From assembly GCA_002286855.1 (NCBI GenBank), contig NRSV01000076.1, positions 4,945-68,944 of the forward strand: DNA of 64,000 nt, written 5' to 3'. A program made the translations under genes and the position numbers. Below the pieces are notes generated by a model that worked only from the letters and a program-made list of their open reading frames with translations, was not told the origin of the DNA and ran no database searches. This DNA comes from Bipolaris cookei (lineage: Eukaryota > Ascomycota > Dothideomycetes > Pleosporales > Pleosporaceae). This document shows, piece after piece, positions 30,313 through 43,700 of the stretch (positions within the stretch are counted from its first letter, which is position 1; the number at the start of each line of letters is the position of its first letter).

Positions 30313-33144
30313 TTACTCGTTAAGCTCGACGTAGTTGGCAGGGAAAAGACCCGATTGGCCGTTGAAGCTGCCGAGCCACCAGTCCTCGTCGGGGAATTCC
30401 TAATGTCACATTGTCAGCATATATTCGAATAATAAAAATAGTAGACCCGATATCACTTACCAGACCGGTGATGGTAGCTCCTTCAGGGAAGCTCAGTTCG
30501 TTGTCCTCTGCAGCCTCATAGTCGTAGAGAGCAGTCGCGGTAGGACCTGAGCTACCAGCAGCTTGTGGTGCTGCAGCAGGCTCTGGCTCCTGCACCGCCG
30601 AGGGATGCGTGGGTGGTGGCGGCGCGGCCGCGGCACCGGCATCACCACCCTCAACCAGCTCGACGTAGTTGGCAGGGAACAGACCACGCTCGCCTTGCGA
30701 GTTGGTACCCATCCACCAATCCTCGTCTACCATATCGATGTCGGTGACATATTCGCCATCACGTAGCTCGACCTCGTTATCTTCAGCCTTTTCGTAGTCG
30801 TACAGAATGACTGCACGCTTTCCAGAGCCGCCTGCGGCCGCCGGCTCATCGTCATCGTGACCAGCGGCAACAGCAGCGGCACCAATGGCAGCACCACCTA
30901 CTGCAGCAGCGCCAAACGTGGCAGCGGCAACAGCAGCACCGGCACCACGAGCGGGATCCTTGGCCTCAACCTTGGGCTCGGGTGAGATGTCACGGGCCTG
31001 CTGGGCTGCTTGATCCAACGAACGAGTAGGCATAGCTGGCGCCTTTTCCTCTGCAGGAGCAAGTTCTTCTGGCTCTCTTCCACGTGCAACGGGCATGGCG
31101 ATGCGCACAGGTGAACCAGAAGGCTCAGGAGATGGGCTGCGGGGCCGCCGAGGCGGGGAGGGCAGACGCTGATGCTGAGTCGCGGGAACCTCCTCCTTTT
31201 CCTCTTCTGGCTCTGACTCTGGCTGCTTAGGCCGGCTGGGAAGGCCTGGCAGAGAAACACCACCCCTTATACCTGCGTTGGGTTTGCTCGAGTTGTCAAG
31301 AGGCGGTGGGCTATCAGCAGCCACGGGCTCAGGCACAGGACGAGTACTTGGGGCTCCCATTGGTGCAGCGCCCGAGAAGCGGTCCTTGAGGGAGCTTACA
31401 CCTCCAGAAGGAGAAGTTGGTTCTTCTGCTTGCGGCGGCGGTGGCGAACCTCCTGTCCGCTGCTCATTGAGGTTGGCAGCACCCGATGGGCCTGTTCGAG
31501 TGGTCTGTACGGGTGCCCATGATTTGCCAGAGTAACCACTTTGCCAGCCACCACCTCCACTTGGCTGGCTTTGAAGGGGGTTGGGGCGGCTTGCAGCGTC
31601 GGGAGCAGGTGCTGAAATAGATTCGCCGCGAGCTGCCTTTTTCTCAGCCCAAATTTGTGCAGGCGTCTTTCCTCCCTCATCAGCGAATGTCTTGCTTGCT
31701 GCGCCGACAATGGGCGCAGGGACTGCGGGCTTTGCACCAAAACCTCCAGGTGTAGGAGCCTTTGTGCCTGTGAATGCGCTGGCGCCAGCAAACTTGTTGG
31801 CAACCTTTGGTTTGGGCATGCTGGTAAGGCGTTCGGGCTGCGACTTGAAGGCTGCGGATCTTTCCGCGAGCGACTTTGGCGTCTCATCTTCCTCTTCCTT
31901 AGGAGCTCCAGGAGATGGGGGGGCGGCTTGGGCCTTTGCACGAATGGCTGCGATGTCAACCTTGCCGACGGGCTCGTATGCGCCCTTGACTACAGTCGGT
32001 CGGTCGTCTTTGGCATCCTTTGCTTGAGCTCGGATAGCCGCAATGTCAACCTTTCCAACTGGCTGGTATGCACCCTTGACAACCTCGGGGCGGTCGTTTG
32101 ACGATGACTCGTCTTTCCTTGCGGTAAGCTCGGCCATGTTGACCTTGGTGGGCTGGTAGGCAGTGCCCACCTTCTCCAATTGCGACCTGGAGACGGGCGG
32201 GGCATCGGCGCCCCAGCCATCCCGGTCTTCATCAGCCTTGGGAGCGGGCGCGCGCGAGCGTCCTAGCGGGTTGAAGCCGGAGCCTGCGCCTCCTATCGAT
32301 GTGGGTGTGAATACAGGCTTCTTCGCAACGGGAGGTGGGGGGCGAGATGAAGGGATAGCGCCGCCTCCAGAGTACTTTGCGCCGGATGCGTCCGCAACCT
32401 TTTGGACAATCTTTTCGGGGCTGAGGTCGTCCTCGGAGCGAGCGGTGACTTGGACGTGGTATCCCTGGAAGAATTAGATGTCTAGCGGTAAAAGCTCGGG
32501 GATAATCAGGCATACATGCAAAAGCTTTGAGACAACCGTAAGGTGGCTGCCAAAGTAGCCCTTTGTCCGCTCCGGGACGCCTTGACCGCACTGCGTGTGC
32601 GTTAGTAATGTGTTTCCCGCAGTCTCGGCGCCCAACTTACCCAAGCTATCAGGACATTCTTAGGCAGTGACGAATTTGGGTCCTTGACCTTGACAAAGGC
32701 AAACTGGATGCGGCCCTCTGAGAACTCATCGACCAGGTCGGTCAACTCACCCTCTGCAAAGAAAATCAGCAATTAGACTTTTTGTGACTGCGGGTTTCTG
32801 GCACGGGTGGTGCTGGATGAGGCGCCGATATCCGAGCTTGGGCTGACGGCTCAGCAGCGGTCAGGCAGCTGGCAATCTTGGGCACCCGGGCTCCGGACAC
32901 GGGAGGGAGCAATTGAGGAATTCAGACCACGGCACATACCTCCAGTGCTTTGGACCTTGAGGACGCTCTCTTTTCCGCTATCGTGCTGGAAGGCGCTGAC
33001 GAGTGGGGCAGCTACTGTGAAGACGGCCCATTGACCATATGTAGGCGAGCTGGCCTGAGGGCCGGTTGGAGCAGGAGAATTGACGACATTCTGGTAGCTC
33101 TTTGTGATGTTTGGGCCGTTGCTGGAGGTGTTGAGCGTGGCCAT
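30313..33144 (-). CDS. ABP1: Actin-binding protein Abp1 (ADF-H plus two SH3 domains)
   Basis: Five exons: 33144-32940, 32753-32641, 32590-32516, 32464-30461 and 30399-30313, 827 aa. The N-terminal ADF/cofilin-homology domain (about 8-140) includes GRIQFAFVKVKDPNSSLPK and VLIAW. At about 227-300 a motif of roughly 30 residues occurs three times (AYQPTKVNMAELTARK, AYQPVGKVDIAAIRAQA, AYEPVGKVDIAAIRAKA). A long Pro/Ala/Ser-rich linker follows with PxxP sites and an Ala-rich segment. The C-terminus carries two SH3 domains (about 680-735 and 774-827), seen as ILYDYEKAEDNEVEL/GLFPANYVEL and ALYDYEAAEDNELSF/GLFPANYVEL. Yeast Abp1 has one SH3; two occur in filamentous fungi. Role: cortical actin patches, Arp2/3 activation and endocytosis. 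Introns are short and in phase. Confidence 0.93.
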
Positions 33145-33884
33145 GGTGGGCGGAGTGTGGAGGGTACGCTCGTGGGTGACGAGGCGTGGAGGGGGGAGGG
33201 GAGGGGGAGAGGGGGAAAGAGAGGAGGGGAAAAGAGGGGTGGGCTGAGCTTGTGGAGGAGGTGGACGAGGAGGAGGAAGAAGAGGAAAAGAAGAAGAAGA
33301 GAAGAAGAAGGAGAAGAAGAAGAACAAGGAGCGCAGCGGCAGCTAGTAGCACGGTGGTGGTGGACAGCTCAGAGTCTGTACGCGTATGTATCCCGCAAGC
33401 GTATAGTATGCGAGGGGGGCACTGCAATTGGGCTGCGGTGCCAGGGCCGTGTGTTGCTATGTCATATGGCTTGGCGGGCTGATGGCTGATGAGGCGTTCC
33501 CAGTTGGCGGCTGCGTCTGTGCCGGCCGGGGGAACGATGGACGGTGGAGGTGCTGGCGGTGCTGGCGGTGCTGGCAATTGCGTGCAGGCGGCAACGGCAG
33601 CCTCGCGCCCTCGACGGCCCTCGACCGCCACGGCCGCCTGCTTAGCTGCGTTCTAGCCGGCCCATTCACCTCCACTCTGCCACGACAACCCTCCACCTAG
33701 CCCCCGACAACACACCCGCCGCACCGCTTTTTCCCAACCACGCTGCTCCACGCGCGCTGCGCGCTGCTGTTCCCGCCTGCTGCGTGCCTTTATGTCTCTA
33801 GCCTGCCCCAACAACCCCCATCACCCCCCCATCCACCATGGCGCTCGTCTAGGTTGGCATGCACGTCGACGGCTGTAGCACACC
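33145..33884. promoter_or_regulatory. Divergent promoter region, Abp1 / F-box gene, with purine/pyrimidine tract
   Basis: 740 bp. From about 33181 to 33335 the plus strand is nearly all G and A, that is CT-rich in the sense of abp1, a common leader feature of fungal genes. C-rich and GC-rich stretches lead to the F-box gene start at 33885. Confidence 0.5.
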
Positions 33885-36800
33885 ATGGAGGACCGCGAGT
33901 CGAGCGTAGTGTCGTCGGTCGACTTCTACTCCTCCGACGCAAACCCAAACCCGCCCCCGGCCGCCGCCGCTCAGGCTGATGGCGATGTCCTGCCGCCGCC
34001 GCTGGGAAAGCGCAAGGCGAATGATGATGAGGAGCATGCTCCTGCTCACCACCTTCACCACCACCATGCCCAAGCCCATGTCCATGCCCGCAAGCGCAAC
34101 CGCCGCGCCTCATCTCCTTCGCTGCTGCTGCCCGGCTCTCTGCCCGGCTGCGCAGGGCTGCCACCACAACTGTGGCAGCACATCTTCTCCTTTTGTTCGC
34201 TCGCAGATCTCGGTCGATTGATCCAGGTCAATCGATCTTTTCATTGCTATCTCACAGACGTGCGCAGCGCCTCGACTTCAAAGTCGGGCGCTGGCCGTCT
34301 GCATCTCCTAAAGTCTGAATCGTTGTGGGCCTCTGCCCGCAATGCACTATGTACCAAGCCCCCAAAGCCTCTCCCGGGCTTTACGGAGCTGCAGATGTGG
34401 CAGCTGGCCTGGTCTAAGAGGTGCCAGTTCTGTAGCAAGCTTGATGCTCACTCTCCAGGCGAGCGCATCTGGCAAAAGGGCCCCGGCCCTGCTGGTGTGC
34501 GCGTCATCTGGCCCTTTGCCATCAGGGCCTGCGGACCCTGTCTGCTCGAGCAGTGCCAGACGGTGAGTATAGAGTAGCTCCTGCCGCTCACAAGAGTCGC
34601 TACTGACTTCCCAGGACGCGAGCCTTCTCTTCTCGGCAGCCTCTGCTCTACGCCCTGCCCTGCCCTTCGCCCTCCTCACAAACGACCAGCACTACGTGCC
34701 CGCTTACATGCTGCAGTCTGCGACCACGCCAGCCCACGTCGAGATCGCAAAATACTACTACAAGAAGCACGTCGACGAAATCACATTCGAGCTCAACGAA
34801 GCCCTCAGCCGCGGCCCTGCAGCTGCCGAAGAGTGGTCCAAAGGCCTTGGCGCCAGAGGCAAAGAGCGCATCAAAGCCGCCGAAAATTGGGAGCGCTGGG
34901 AGGCTAGGAACCAGGCCATGGAAGAACACACAACAGGCCCGAAGCGCGCTGTCTCTGCAGCTCCCTCACATGCCGCCACGTCACACAACAATGATCCATC
35001 CAAATCGCCCCCACACCGAACACCGTCTCCTATAATTCACGCCCCGGTTCCAGCGAGTAAGTATGGTTCTGCTGTCTCATTTGCTGCCAGACATGGCAAT
35101 GCGTCTCGACATCTTGACAGCACCCCTCCAGTTCGCAACCTAACAGCGGTAGCCCCATCATCCCAGCACGCCCAGGCACGACCCCCCACGGCTCCACCAC
35201 AGGCCTTCACCCCGTCTGGTCAGAGGAACCTCCACGATGCGAACGAGGCCAAGGCGACTCGAAAAACCGACATAGAGCGCCGGTGTCAGCTAATGGATCC
35301 TCCAATTGCCCCAAACATCTTGCGCCACATGGACTCCTTCAAGGCGGCTATCCAGATATCGCAGCCAATGAACGATTATGCATGGAGTGTGCTGCAACCC
35401 CGCTTGATAGCCCAACTCCCTGCGGCCCAACAAGCAGAGGCTGACCACGTGTCCCGCGCTGCTTCTCTACCCACCAAATCTTTGGACCGCCGCCATCTGG
35501 ACGCAAACTCTAAAGAGGCCAAGGAAGCCATGGATCGGGACTGGGAAGAAACACAGCGTCCTATCCGCGATAGACTTGATGTCATTGCTGAGGAATACAT
35601 CAATAGGGTTTGGGATCATGGCCAATCCGTAACTCACGAAAACAGCCCAAAGTTTGCAGCCGACCTCCTGGCGCATGTTCGGCGCACCTTCTACGCCGAG
35701 AAGGCAGAAAGCGATACCACTCACCAGGCCCAAAAGGTACCGTCTTCTGCTGACAATGCAGATTTGCGGCCGAAATTAGTCCTGGAAAACATGAAGTGGG
35801 TATACGACAACAAAATCAAGCCTCTCACAGAGCCCTTTCGCAAGGACATCTTCCTTTGCTATGGCAGTGGTTGCGAACACAATAACAAGTACTATGGTTT
35901 TGAAGGCGTCGTTCAACACTACGGAGCCAAGCATACAGCCGCCTTTAGCTCCGGGAATGTCGTGGTTGCTTGGAGAGAAGCCGAATGGCCCGAGGATCCA
36001 CCTTTCCATCCGGACCCTGTGTCTGTCAAGAATCCACTCCTCACCCATCACCCTGCAGCAACCACAGGTGGGTATAGCGGCTACTATGGTGGATACTCCC
36101 GCGCGGGGACAGCGACCCCACACATGCCAACACACCTTCCGCAAGCAAGTCCCGGGCCTTACAACTATGGAAACCAATATGCAGGACCATTTGCTCCGCC
36201 ACAGATGCCTCCTGGTTCGATGAATGGATTAGAGTATCCACAGCCGTATGCGACTCCGGTGGATGTGTACTCACACCAGGCAATGGGCCCCCCAGGATAT
36301 GCTGCTCATGCTGCCCAGAACCCTTATTTGACGTCTCCAGCAATGATCAACAATGCCATAGCACCACCCCCTCCTCCCCCCAATATGCCACCACCCGGTC
36401 ACGGGATACCTGAGACCGTTCTCAACAGTACAGAAGATACTGGTCAAAGCACTAGCTCGTTTGATAAGCAAGTAAGTACCGTTATCGAAATGACGCAGGA
36501 TATGTGGAAGCGTACCTCTGGTATCAAGGACATGCCGAATAGCCTCCGCGTCTACGTGCTGCTACACCGCGTCATCTCAAAGTTTCACGTAGAGTTCAAC
36601 CACGAACCAAACCTGAATCACTTTATCGATGCCCTTTCCAATCATGAGATTCCCAAGGCATTGAGAAATGCGCCAGGGCTCTCGTGCAAAGCCTGCCAGG
36701 TTGGTTCTGCACACCATCCCACAAGTTCTTTCTACTCCAAGTCCGAAGAGAGGATTACGTATACTGTATTGAACCTAATGACACATTTCCGGAACCAGCA

Positions 36801-38658
36801 CCAGCCATACCAGCAACCCATTCCTGGTCACGGAGTTCCAGTTGCAAGGCTTGATTGGAAAGAAAACATGATCGAGTTACCTAGTGAGCGTTTCATCTCC
36901 GGTTTGATTCACGCTCCAGGTATAGATGATGAGAAACTACTCATGATTGCGACGGTTTTTCCCAGCCTGTTCCCAATGCCCCTGCCCAAGATTGACGTGA
37001 TTGATAGCCATGGGCTGGCCTCACCTGCTTCTTCTGGCCCCAAGGACACGGAAAAGACGTCTGGTACAATTCATGCCCAAGGCGAGTCAGGAGGACCTCC
37101 CGCTTCTTCGGTCATGACGGGTCCAGAAGCTAACACTTCGTTGCCTGCAAAACCACCTGACACTGGGTATGACCCTCATCGCTCGGCTCTCTCAAGCGAA
37201 GCCAATGACCCACCGAGCTCTATGAACACGAAAAGGTTTTACAGAGAGAGCTCGCCTGCAGAGCGTAGGCAGCACCATTATGCCGAACCTCGCTACTATG
37301 TAGGTTACATGAGGTGCTTTGCTAAATCTAACCGAGAGCTGATCATTGTTTAGATGCCAAGAGATCATTTGGACGACGGGTACCACCGCCCACGTGAGTA
37401 CGTAGAATATGCTCCTAGTCCTAGGATTATACATGCAGGTCCTGCATACGACGAATACACTGGTCGCCGAACAGCATTCCGGGAGCAAGAGCGATACTAC
37501 GGACCACCAGAAGACATTGTCTACGCACATCCACGCGAGGGAAGTCATGGCAGCCGAGAGTACAGTGCCTATCCACGCCCAGTCAGATACTACGAAGAAG
37601 ACGATCATCGGCCTGAGTACCGCTACATGAATGAGCGTCCACCGCAGGATGCCAGCCCACTACAAGGGCAATCTGCAGCAGACAAGTTCCTGGCAGAGAA
37701 CGAGCCTCCCCAGCCTCCGCCACCACCGCAGCCAGAAGGCGAACCCCCGGCGCCGATCCATGAAAATGAAGGAGGATCTCGTTACACGCCTCCGCCTCCA
37801 GACGCTCCCGCGCCAACTGAAGCTAGCGCACCAATTCGTCCACTGGGCCCACCACATCCTAGAGCACCGTCGACTGTTTCCAACAGCTCTAGGTTTGATG
37901 ACTATCAATCCAATGGACATCGTATGCCCATGTCTGGGCCGAGTGGCCCATCGCCACGAAGGCCTGGACCCCAACGTCGAAGAGATCGCCCCTATGAACA
38001 CCGTGGGCACTCTCGCTACCAACGCTACATGAGCGTCGCCCGCGATGATCCATACGGCCGCGGGTCCAGCATGAGTCGGTCGCAGAGCAGGAGATACGAG
38101 GAGCAACGTCGTCGTCTCGATCAACAAGAGACGCCACAACCCAACGCCGAACCTGACTATGAGCCGGACTACTCAAGGGAACACAGCATTGACCAGCCCG
38201 GACAAGACGACGGTTATTATCCACATGCACGCCGCCATCCACGCGGTTACGTATCAGTACAAGATCGTATGCATTCACACGGTCCTGCATACTCGCCACC
38301 GCGTTATCGATATGACGAACCCCGTGGGCCGCAACCAGTCTATGTCGACGAGTACGGTCACCCCATCCACGAGTATGAAGTGATTCGCGTGCGGGGTGAT
38401 CCCAGACAACGTGGGCCGTACATGTCCCATCAACCTCGTTACGAACCAGAACCTTATGGATACGTTCCAGTCCAATACGAAAGACCACCACCACAGAGGT
38501 ACAACAGCCGCCCTGAGGAGTATGTGTACTACGAAGAGAGGGAGAGGCCTTTGCATAGGAGGCCAGTACCGGAGGCCGAAAGTGACGTGTACGAGCCTCA
38601 ACCAACCGAAATCAAGGTTGAAAGCGTGCCGGTACCTATGCCGCCGGAAGCGCCGTAA
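33885..38658 (+). CDS. Large F-box protein with zinc-finger-like and disordered regions
   Basis: Three exons: 33885-34562, 34615-37299 and 37354-38658, with introns of 52 and 54 nt (the second has CTAACC as branch point), 1555 aa. A disordered His/Ala-rich start with a basic cluster (RKRNRRA) leads to an F-box at about 91-130 (GLPPQLWQHIFSFCSLADLG), which would bind Skp1 in an SCF ligase. A Cys pair region (RCQFC ... CGPCLLEQC) could bind zinc. Two C2H2-like fingers are visible: CYGSGCEHN...HYGAKH at about 640 and CKACQ...MTHFRNQH at about 915. A Pro/Gly/Tyr-rich region separates them. The third exon is wholly Arg/Tyr/Pro/Glu-rich and disordered. The family role is not known; a nuclear SCF adaptor is a guess. 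Confidence 0.85.
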
Positions 38659-39168
38659 TCACCGCTAGCACGGGGTGCTTGAAGAATGTAATGATGGGTT
38701 TTAATCTCTTTGTATCTTTTGTGATATCTTGGGATTTTGCATAGCCAAGGTGTCGTGGGCTTCTTCAAGTTATGATGTATTGTTTGGTTGGGAGGTTTGT
38801 TCTGAATGTTCTATTCCATTTCTAATTGTAGCTTCAACTGCACGAGGAAATACGAATTAATTAGCTTTAATTGGCTCTGCTACCGTATTGTCCGATCTGT
38901 ACTGAGATGTTGTGAGACTTGATTTTGAGGCCGCCTACTGAGCCCGTCATGTGATTTGCCGAGTACTACTGACATTGCTTCCGCTGTTCTGACAGCAGTT
39001 GAGCCGCAGGACGACTTGAACGCGTACCACGGAAACATGAGCATCAGTTCTAGAGAGGTTCACAGGAAGCACTATGAGAGGAATAACTTTTTTGGTTGGC
39101 ATATCTGCCTTCTAAGGGTATCAAAGGGGGCTTTTTTTTAGTAGAGGAGAATAGGGGAGATGGCCAGA
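38659..39168. other. Convergent 3' flanks, F-box gene / Mtd1
   Basis: About 510 bp between convergent stop codons, AT-rich with no element recognised. Confidence 0.4.
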
Positions 39169-40362
39169 CTAGGCTGTCGATTCGACGACTGGCTCTGCCG
39201 AGGACTTTTCCTCTATACCTTGAGCAGCGGCGTCGATCTTGTTTTGAGCAAGACGCTGGGTAATAATCAGCAACCAACTCCAATCAAGGGGAGAGTCTGA
39301 AGTATACATACCAGTAAGTTCCTCAGTAGAACGGCAATAGTAACCTTTCCAATCGCAGGAACATAGATGGAAGCTTTTTCCTTGACCTCTGGCGTGAAAT
39401 TCCTCTCACTTGAGAAATTAATGCAAGCAGCACCATCGCGCATCAGCTCAAGCGGCACCTTGTACTTGTCACCGGGGACACCGCTAATCACGACATCGCT
39501 AAGCGGAAGACAATCTTCGAGCGTCCAACCGGGCTTCTCGACAACCTCGTGGCGCCTCTTGCGCAGCCCCACCCCACGCGTGAATTCCTGCACATCATTG
39601 ATATCAACACTATACACATGCGCGCCATCATTCGCCAGCAGTGCTGCTAGCGGCCTGCCCACAACCTCACTCCTATTAATCACCGTAATTGTGCGCCCAT
39701 GCAAGCGATTTCCATACGGCAAAATGGTATTATAAATCCTCAGATACTCGAGTATCTTGATCACGGCCAGCGGGGTACACGGCAGGATGCTCTTCTTAGT
39801 GTTTGCGGGGTCGAGGAAGCGAATGTTTTGGTACATGTTGAAGATGTAGCGGTGGGAGAGGCCTTCGACGTCTTTGTCGATGGAGACGATTTGCTGGAGG
39901 TATTGGTCTTGGCGGTTGCCGAAGATGGGGTAGTAGACTATTATACCGTCGACGGCGGGGTCGTTGTTGGCTTCGATGAGGGAGTCTTCGAGGGATTCGC
40001 GGTCAGTTTCGCGGAGTTGGAAGGAGAAGCCACTGTGTGAGGGGGAGTTGATGCGTTAGTGAGTGAGCCTTCATTTTCTGTTTTTTTTCTCTCTCTCTTT
40101 CTGGGCTTTTTTTTTCCGAGAGTCGCACGGGGGGTTTCTCTTTGGCGAAGTGTCTGCTAAAATGAATGATTGCTCACTTTTCAACACAGGTTTTGCCCGT
40201 CCATTCTGCGTAGACTCGTGCAGCGGGATCGGCGCTTGACAGGAATCCAACGAGGAGGGGCTTGCGTCCAATTTTGGCCAAGCCGTCGCGCACCTCGTCG
40301 AGAAGGCCTTTGGCAATGTTGTTGGCGAGGATGACCTTGCAGTTGGGTTTGTCTTCGGCCAT
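39169..40362 (-). CDS. MTD1: NAD-dependent 5,10-methylenetetrahydrofolate dehydrogenase
   Basis: Three exons: 40362-40178, 40032-39312 and 39255-39169, 330 aa, close to yeast Mtd1 (320 aa). The folate-binding part has VDGIIVYYPIFGNRQDQYLQ. The NAD-binding fold has TITVINRSEVVGRPLAALLA and GAHVYSVDIND, and PAIGKVTIAVLLRNLL near the end is also characteristic. It is the monofunctional NAD enzyme that oxidises methylene-THF to methenyl-THF in the cytosol, supplying one-carbon units for purine synthesis. Introns have donors GTGAGC and GTATGT. It is head to head with MMS19 over 345 bp. Confidence 0.93.
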
Positions 40363-40707
40363 CGTGGGGTAAGTTTTTGGGGGGGAGGAAGGGATGGGAG
40401 GAAATCTGGGGGGAAAGTGAAAGGCTGGGTCTCCCGGGAAAGCGATATTTATACAACGGCTACCACTTTTGCTGAAACAGCGGCACTTCTGGTTCGACTA
40501 TTTTAAAAATGCTCAATTTACTCACTTGCCGAATCATTCTCATACAACTTTTTTTTCTGCGCGCGGGCGGGCTTTTGCCCCACCGTCCGATACCGGCCAA
40601 TCAGCAGCTCCGCAACTCCGTAACGTCATGGCGGGAATGTGGGTTTGGTTCGCGACTTGTTAAACCACATTCTTTGATATCCGCCTCTCAACCGCCAGAA
40701 CGTGAGA
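40363..40707. promoter_or_regulatory. Compact divergent promoter, MTD1 / MMS19
   Basis: 345 bp between start codons. A CCAAT box in the motif GGCCAATCAGC lies at about 40594-40604, suitable for a CBC/HAP complex. Short T-rich tracts flank it. One regulatory region probably serves both genes. Confidence 0.55.
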
Positions 40708-43700
40708 ATGTCGGATATTCAGAATTATCTGCTGGATTTTGACAAGAATAAGAAGGAGGCGACTGCAACTGCTCAGGCGAGTGCGACGCGTATGTATGAG
40801 GCTTTCTGGAGGGGCACCGGGGATGTGAGGGAGATGGCGTGCTGATAGTAGACAGGACTGAAGAATGGCGAATTGAAGCTGATTAGCTTGGTCACTGACC
40901 TTGGGGAGTATCTGAATAGTGAAGATGGCGCAACACGGTCAAAAAGTAAGGAACCATTGAGATTGTGGTGAGAATAGTGCTAATCTGCTACAGCTATGTC
41001 GTATCTGGCAGAGGTACTCGCTGCCACTCCACAAAAAGTTCTATCGCTGCAGCAACGTACGTAACCCAAGAATCTTCTTCCGATGCGACATGAGAGCATC
41101 TGCGCATGCATGAGCCATCACAACTCCTACACGCTTGTTCGAACCATACCAAGATATTGACGGCATATCGGCACGACGATGAGACGATATATCAGTCAGA
41201 AATATGGGGCTAATTTTGGTACTCAGGAAATCTACTATGCGACTTTACCCTTTCTCGGACTGAAGACAACGAAGGCCTAGGATCATGCGCAAAGGCGTTG
41301 TTAGCGCTCGAGGAGCTCGGAAAGTGGGATGACCAACGGGTTGTCACTATAATCGAGGCGCTCCTTTCCAACACTCACCCATTGCGACAGTACAAACAGC
41401 AAAGTGAGCGATATCCTGTACTACAACTCATAAATACCCTCATGGCCAAGTACCGCGAAGTCCTTCGAGTCCACCACGATGCGACGCCCGACTTCATGGC
41501 GCGCTTCATATCATACTTTGACGGAGAGAAAGATCCTCGGAACCTGATGGTTGTATTTTCAATATTGAGGGTTCCAATGACTGAGTGGAGTATTGGCGGT
41601 GATGCGCAAGATCTGTTCGATGCTGTGTTCAACTACTTTCCTATTACATTTAGACCACCACCCGACGACCCATACGGAATTACCGCTCAGGACCTCAAGG
41701 ACCGATTACGGGACTGCATTTCGTCTACGGCCGATTTTGCCCCGTATGCTTTCCCCGCGCTTCTGGACAAGCTTGACTCTACATCTATGAACACAAAGCG
41801 AGATGTGCTAACGACGATCACTGCCTGTGTGAGAGAGTACGGACCAAAAACAGTGTCGCTATATGCCGTGACGCTGTGGGACGCTCTGAAGTTTGAAGTA
41901 CTCAATGTGCAAGAGGAAGACCTCGCCCAAGAGGCGCTCAAAGCCCTGGCCGCAATCGCAAAAACCCTATCGCAGGGCACCCCAGGATCGCTCAACGCAT
42001 ATCTCAAACCAGTCATCAAGGAATGCAACGAGCATCTTGAGGATGCCCCAACAAAGCAATCGCAAGCGTCCGCACGGTTCCTAGAAAGCATTGCCAACGT
42101 ATCCCCGGAAGTCACCAGCATTCTCCTAGCGGGAGTGCTACCCAGCCTCTTCCTCTTGTTTCAGACAGCAGATACGATGGCCAAGCGTCGCGGTTTGCTG
42201 GAAGTTCTTGTTCAATTAGTAAAAGCCAACATTGATGTCTACGGTGACTGGAGGAGCATAGGTTCAGGCGGCGAACAAGCTGGCAAGAACGCGCTGGCTG
42301 AATTCAGAGACCAGGCCCTGGAGGTGATGTTGAACGGGCTCGAAACGGCCCCTGTCAAAGAGGTGTCTTTCCGATTGGTATGCCTCGATGGACTAGTCCA
42401 ATTATCCAAAACCCGCGGGCTTTTGAGCAATGAGGATGTTGGCAGGATTATCCAATTGCTTCACACGATTGTTGTTCACGAAGAACCATATGGGAAAGAC
42501 GAGGTCAAAGAGGCGGCAATTAACGGAATCGTCGAAATTGCACATCAGAAGCCGCAGGTTGTTGTTGATAAGGCTTTTCCAGCTTTCCTGGCCCAGCTAC
42601 CGGATACAGACACAGGCGGATCTCAGAGCTACTCTACCGTGCTCGAAGCTTTTGCTAAGCTCGCTAGCGAAGAGAAGGTTTTTGACACCGTCATAATACG
42701 TCTCAAGAACAAATTCAGCGTAGCGGTTCAGCAGGGTGCTTCTTCCACATACGTTGTTGCACTCCTCTCGGCAATCCTGTATGCGCTAAAGAAGGGCGAA
42801 CGCAAACTGTCTGAAGGCTCGGAAAGCTCGATATACTACAAGGACATTGCACTACCATTAATCCAGCGTGCACCGAGCTCAGACGAATCACATCCTGCAG
42901 CGTTCAACGACGAGACAACCATAGATCTTGTTGGACGCATCTGCAATTTGATCATTAGATCCTTACCCACTGAGCAGCAAAATGCTATCGCCGCGGAGCT
43001 ATATACACTATTCCGTGGCACACCACAAGCCGAACTTCCGCCTTTCAATGCGAGCATAAGCGTAGAGGCCGACAAGACTATGATCATTTCAACACATCTC
43101 CTCGCGTCTTTCCGAAAAGATACAACCCTTCCCTGCGAGCTACAGCTACTTGTTTCTTCTCTTGCAGAATATGTTCAGAAACCCACACTATCTGTCCCGG
43201 TTCGATCAGCATCGCTTCGCCAAATGTCGCTTATCATCAACAAGTACTACACTTCGGCTGCACTTAAGACATGCATGGATCCTCTTATCGCAAGTTTCGA
43301 TCTTTTAAACCCGGATAAGCTAGACCCGCCACGGATACGCATAATCTTTGCTTGTCTCAAGGGAATCGTACTACGCAGCAGTCCAGCGCTCAATACGCTG
43401 TACCCAACACTACTATCCTTATTGTCACACCCTAAGTACGGCAGCACAGTAGCTCACGGTTTCACCACCCTACTGCAGCCCGATGATCTCCTGACCAAAG
43501 AGAACCACTGCCAAATTGTCGGCCTCCACAAGCACAAGAGCTTCGCACTACTGGTCCCAAAAATCACATCCGCTTTCCGCGACGCAGACACTCAAACAAA
43601 GCCAAACTACCTGATTGCGCTCAGTGGAGCGCTACGATGGATGCCATTTGACATTGTAGTCGAGGAAGTCGGACAACTCGTTACACTACTACTTCAATCC

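Noticed and set aside
36468..36498. GTAAGT inside the F-box gene as a splice donor
   Set aside because: The nearest acceptor would give an intron of about 27 nt, and the frame reads through cleanly.
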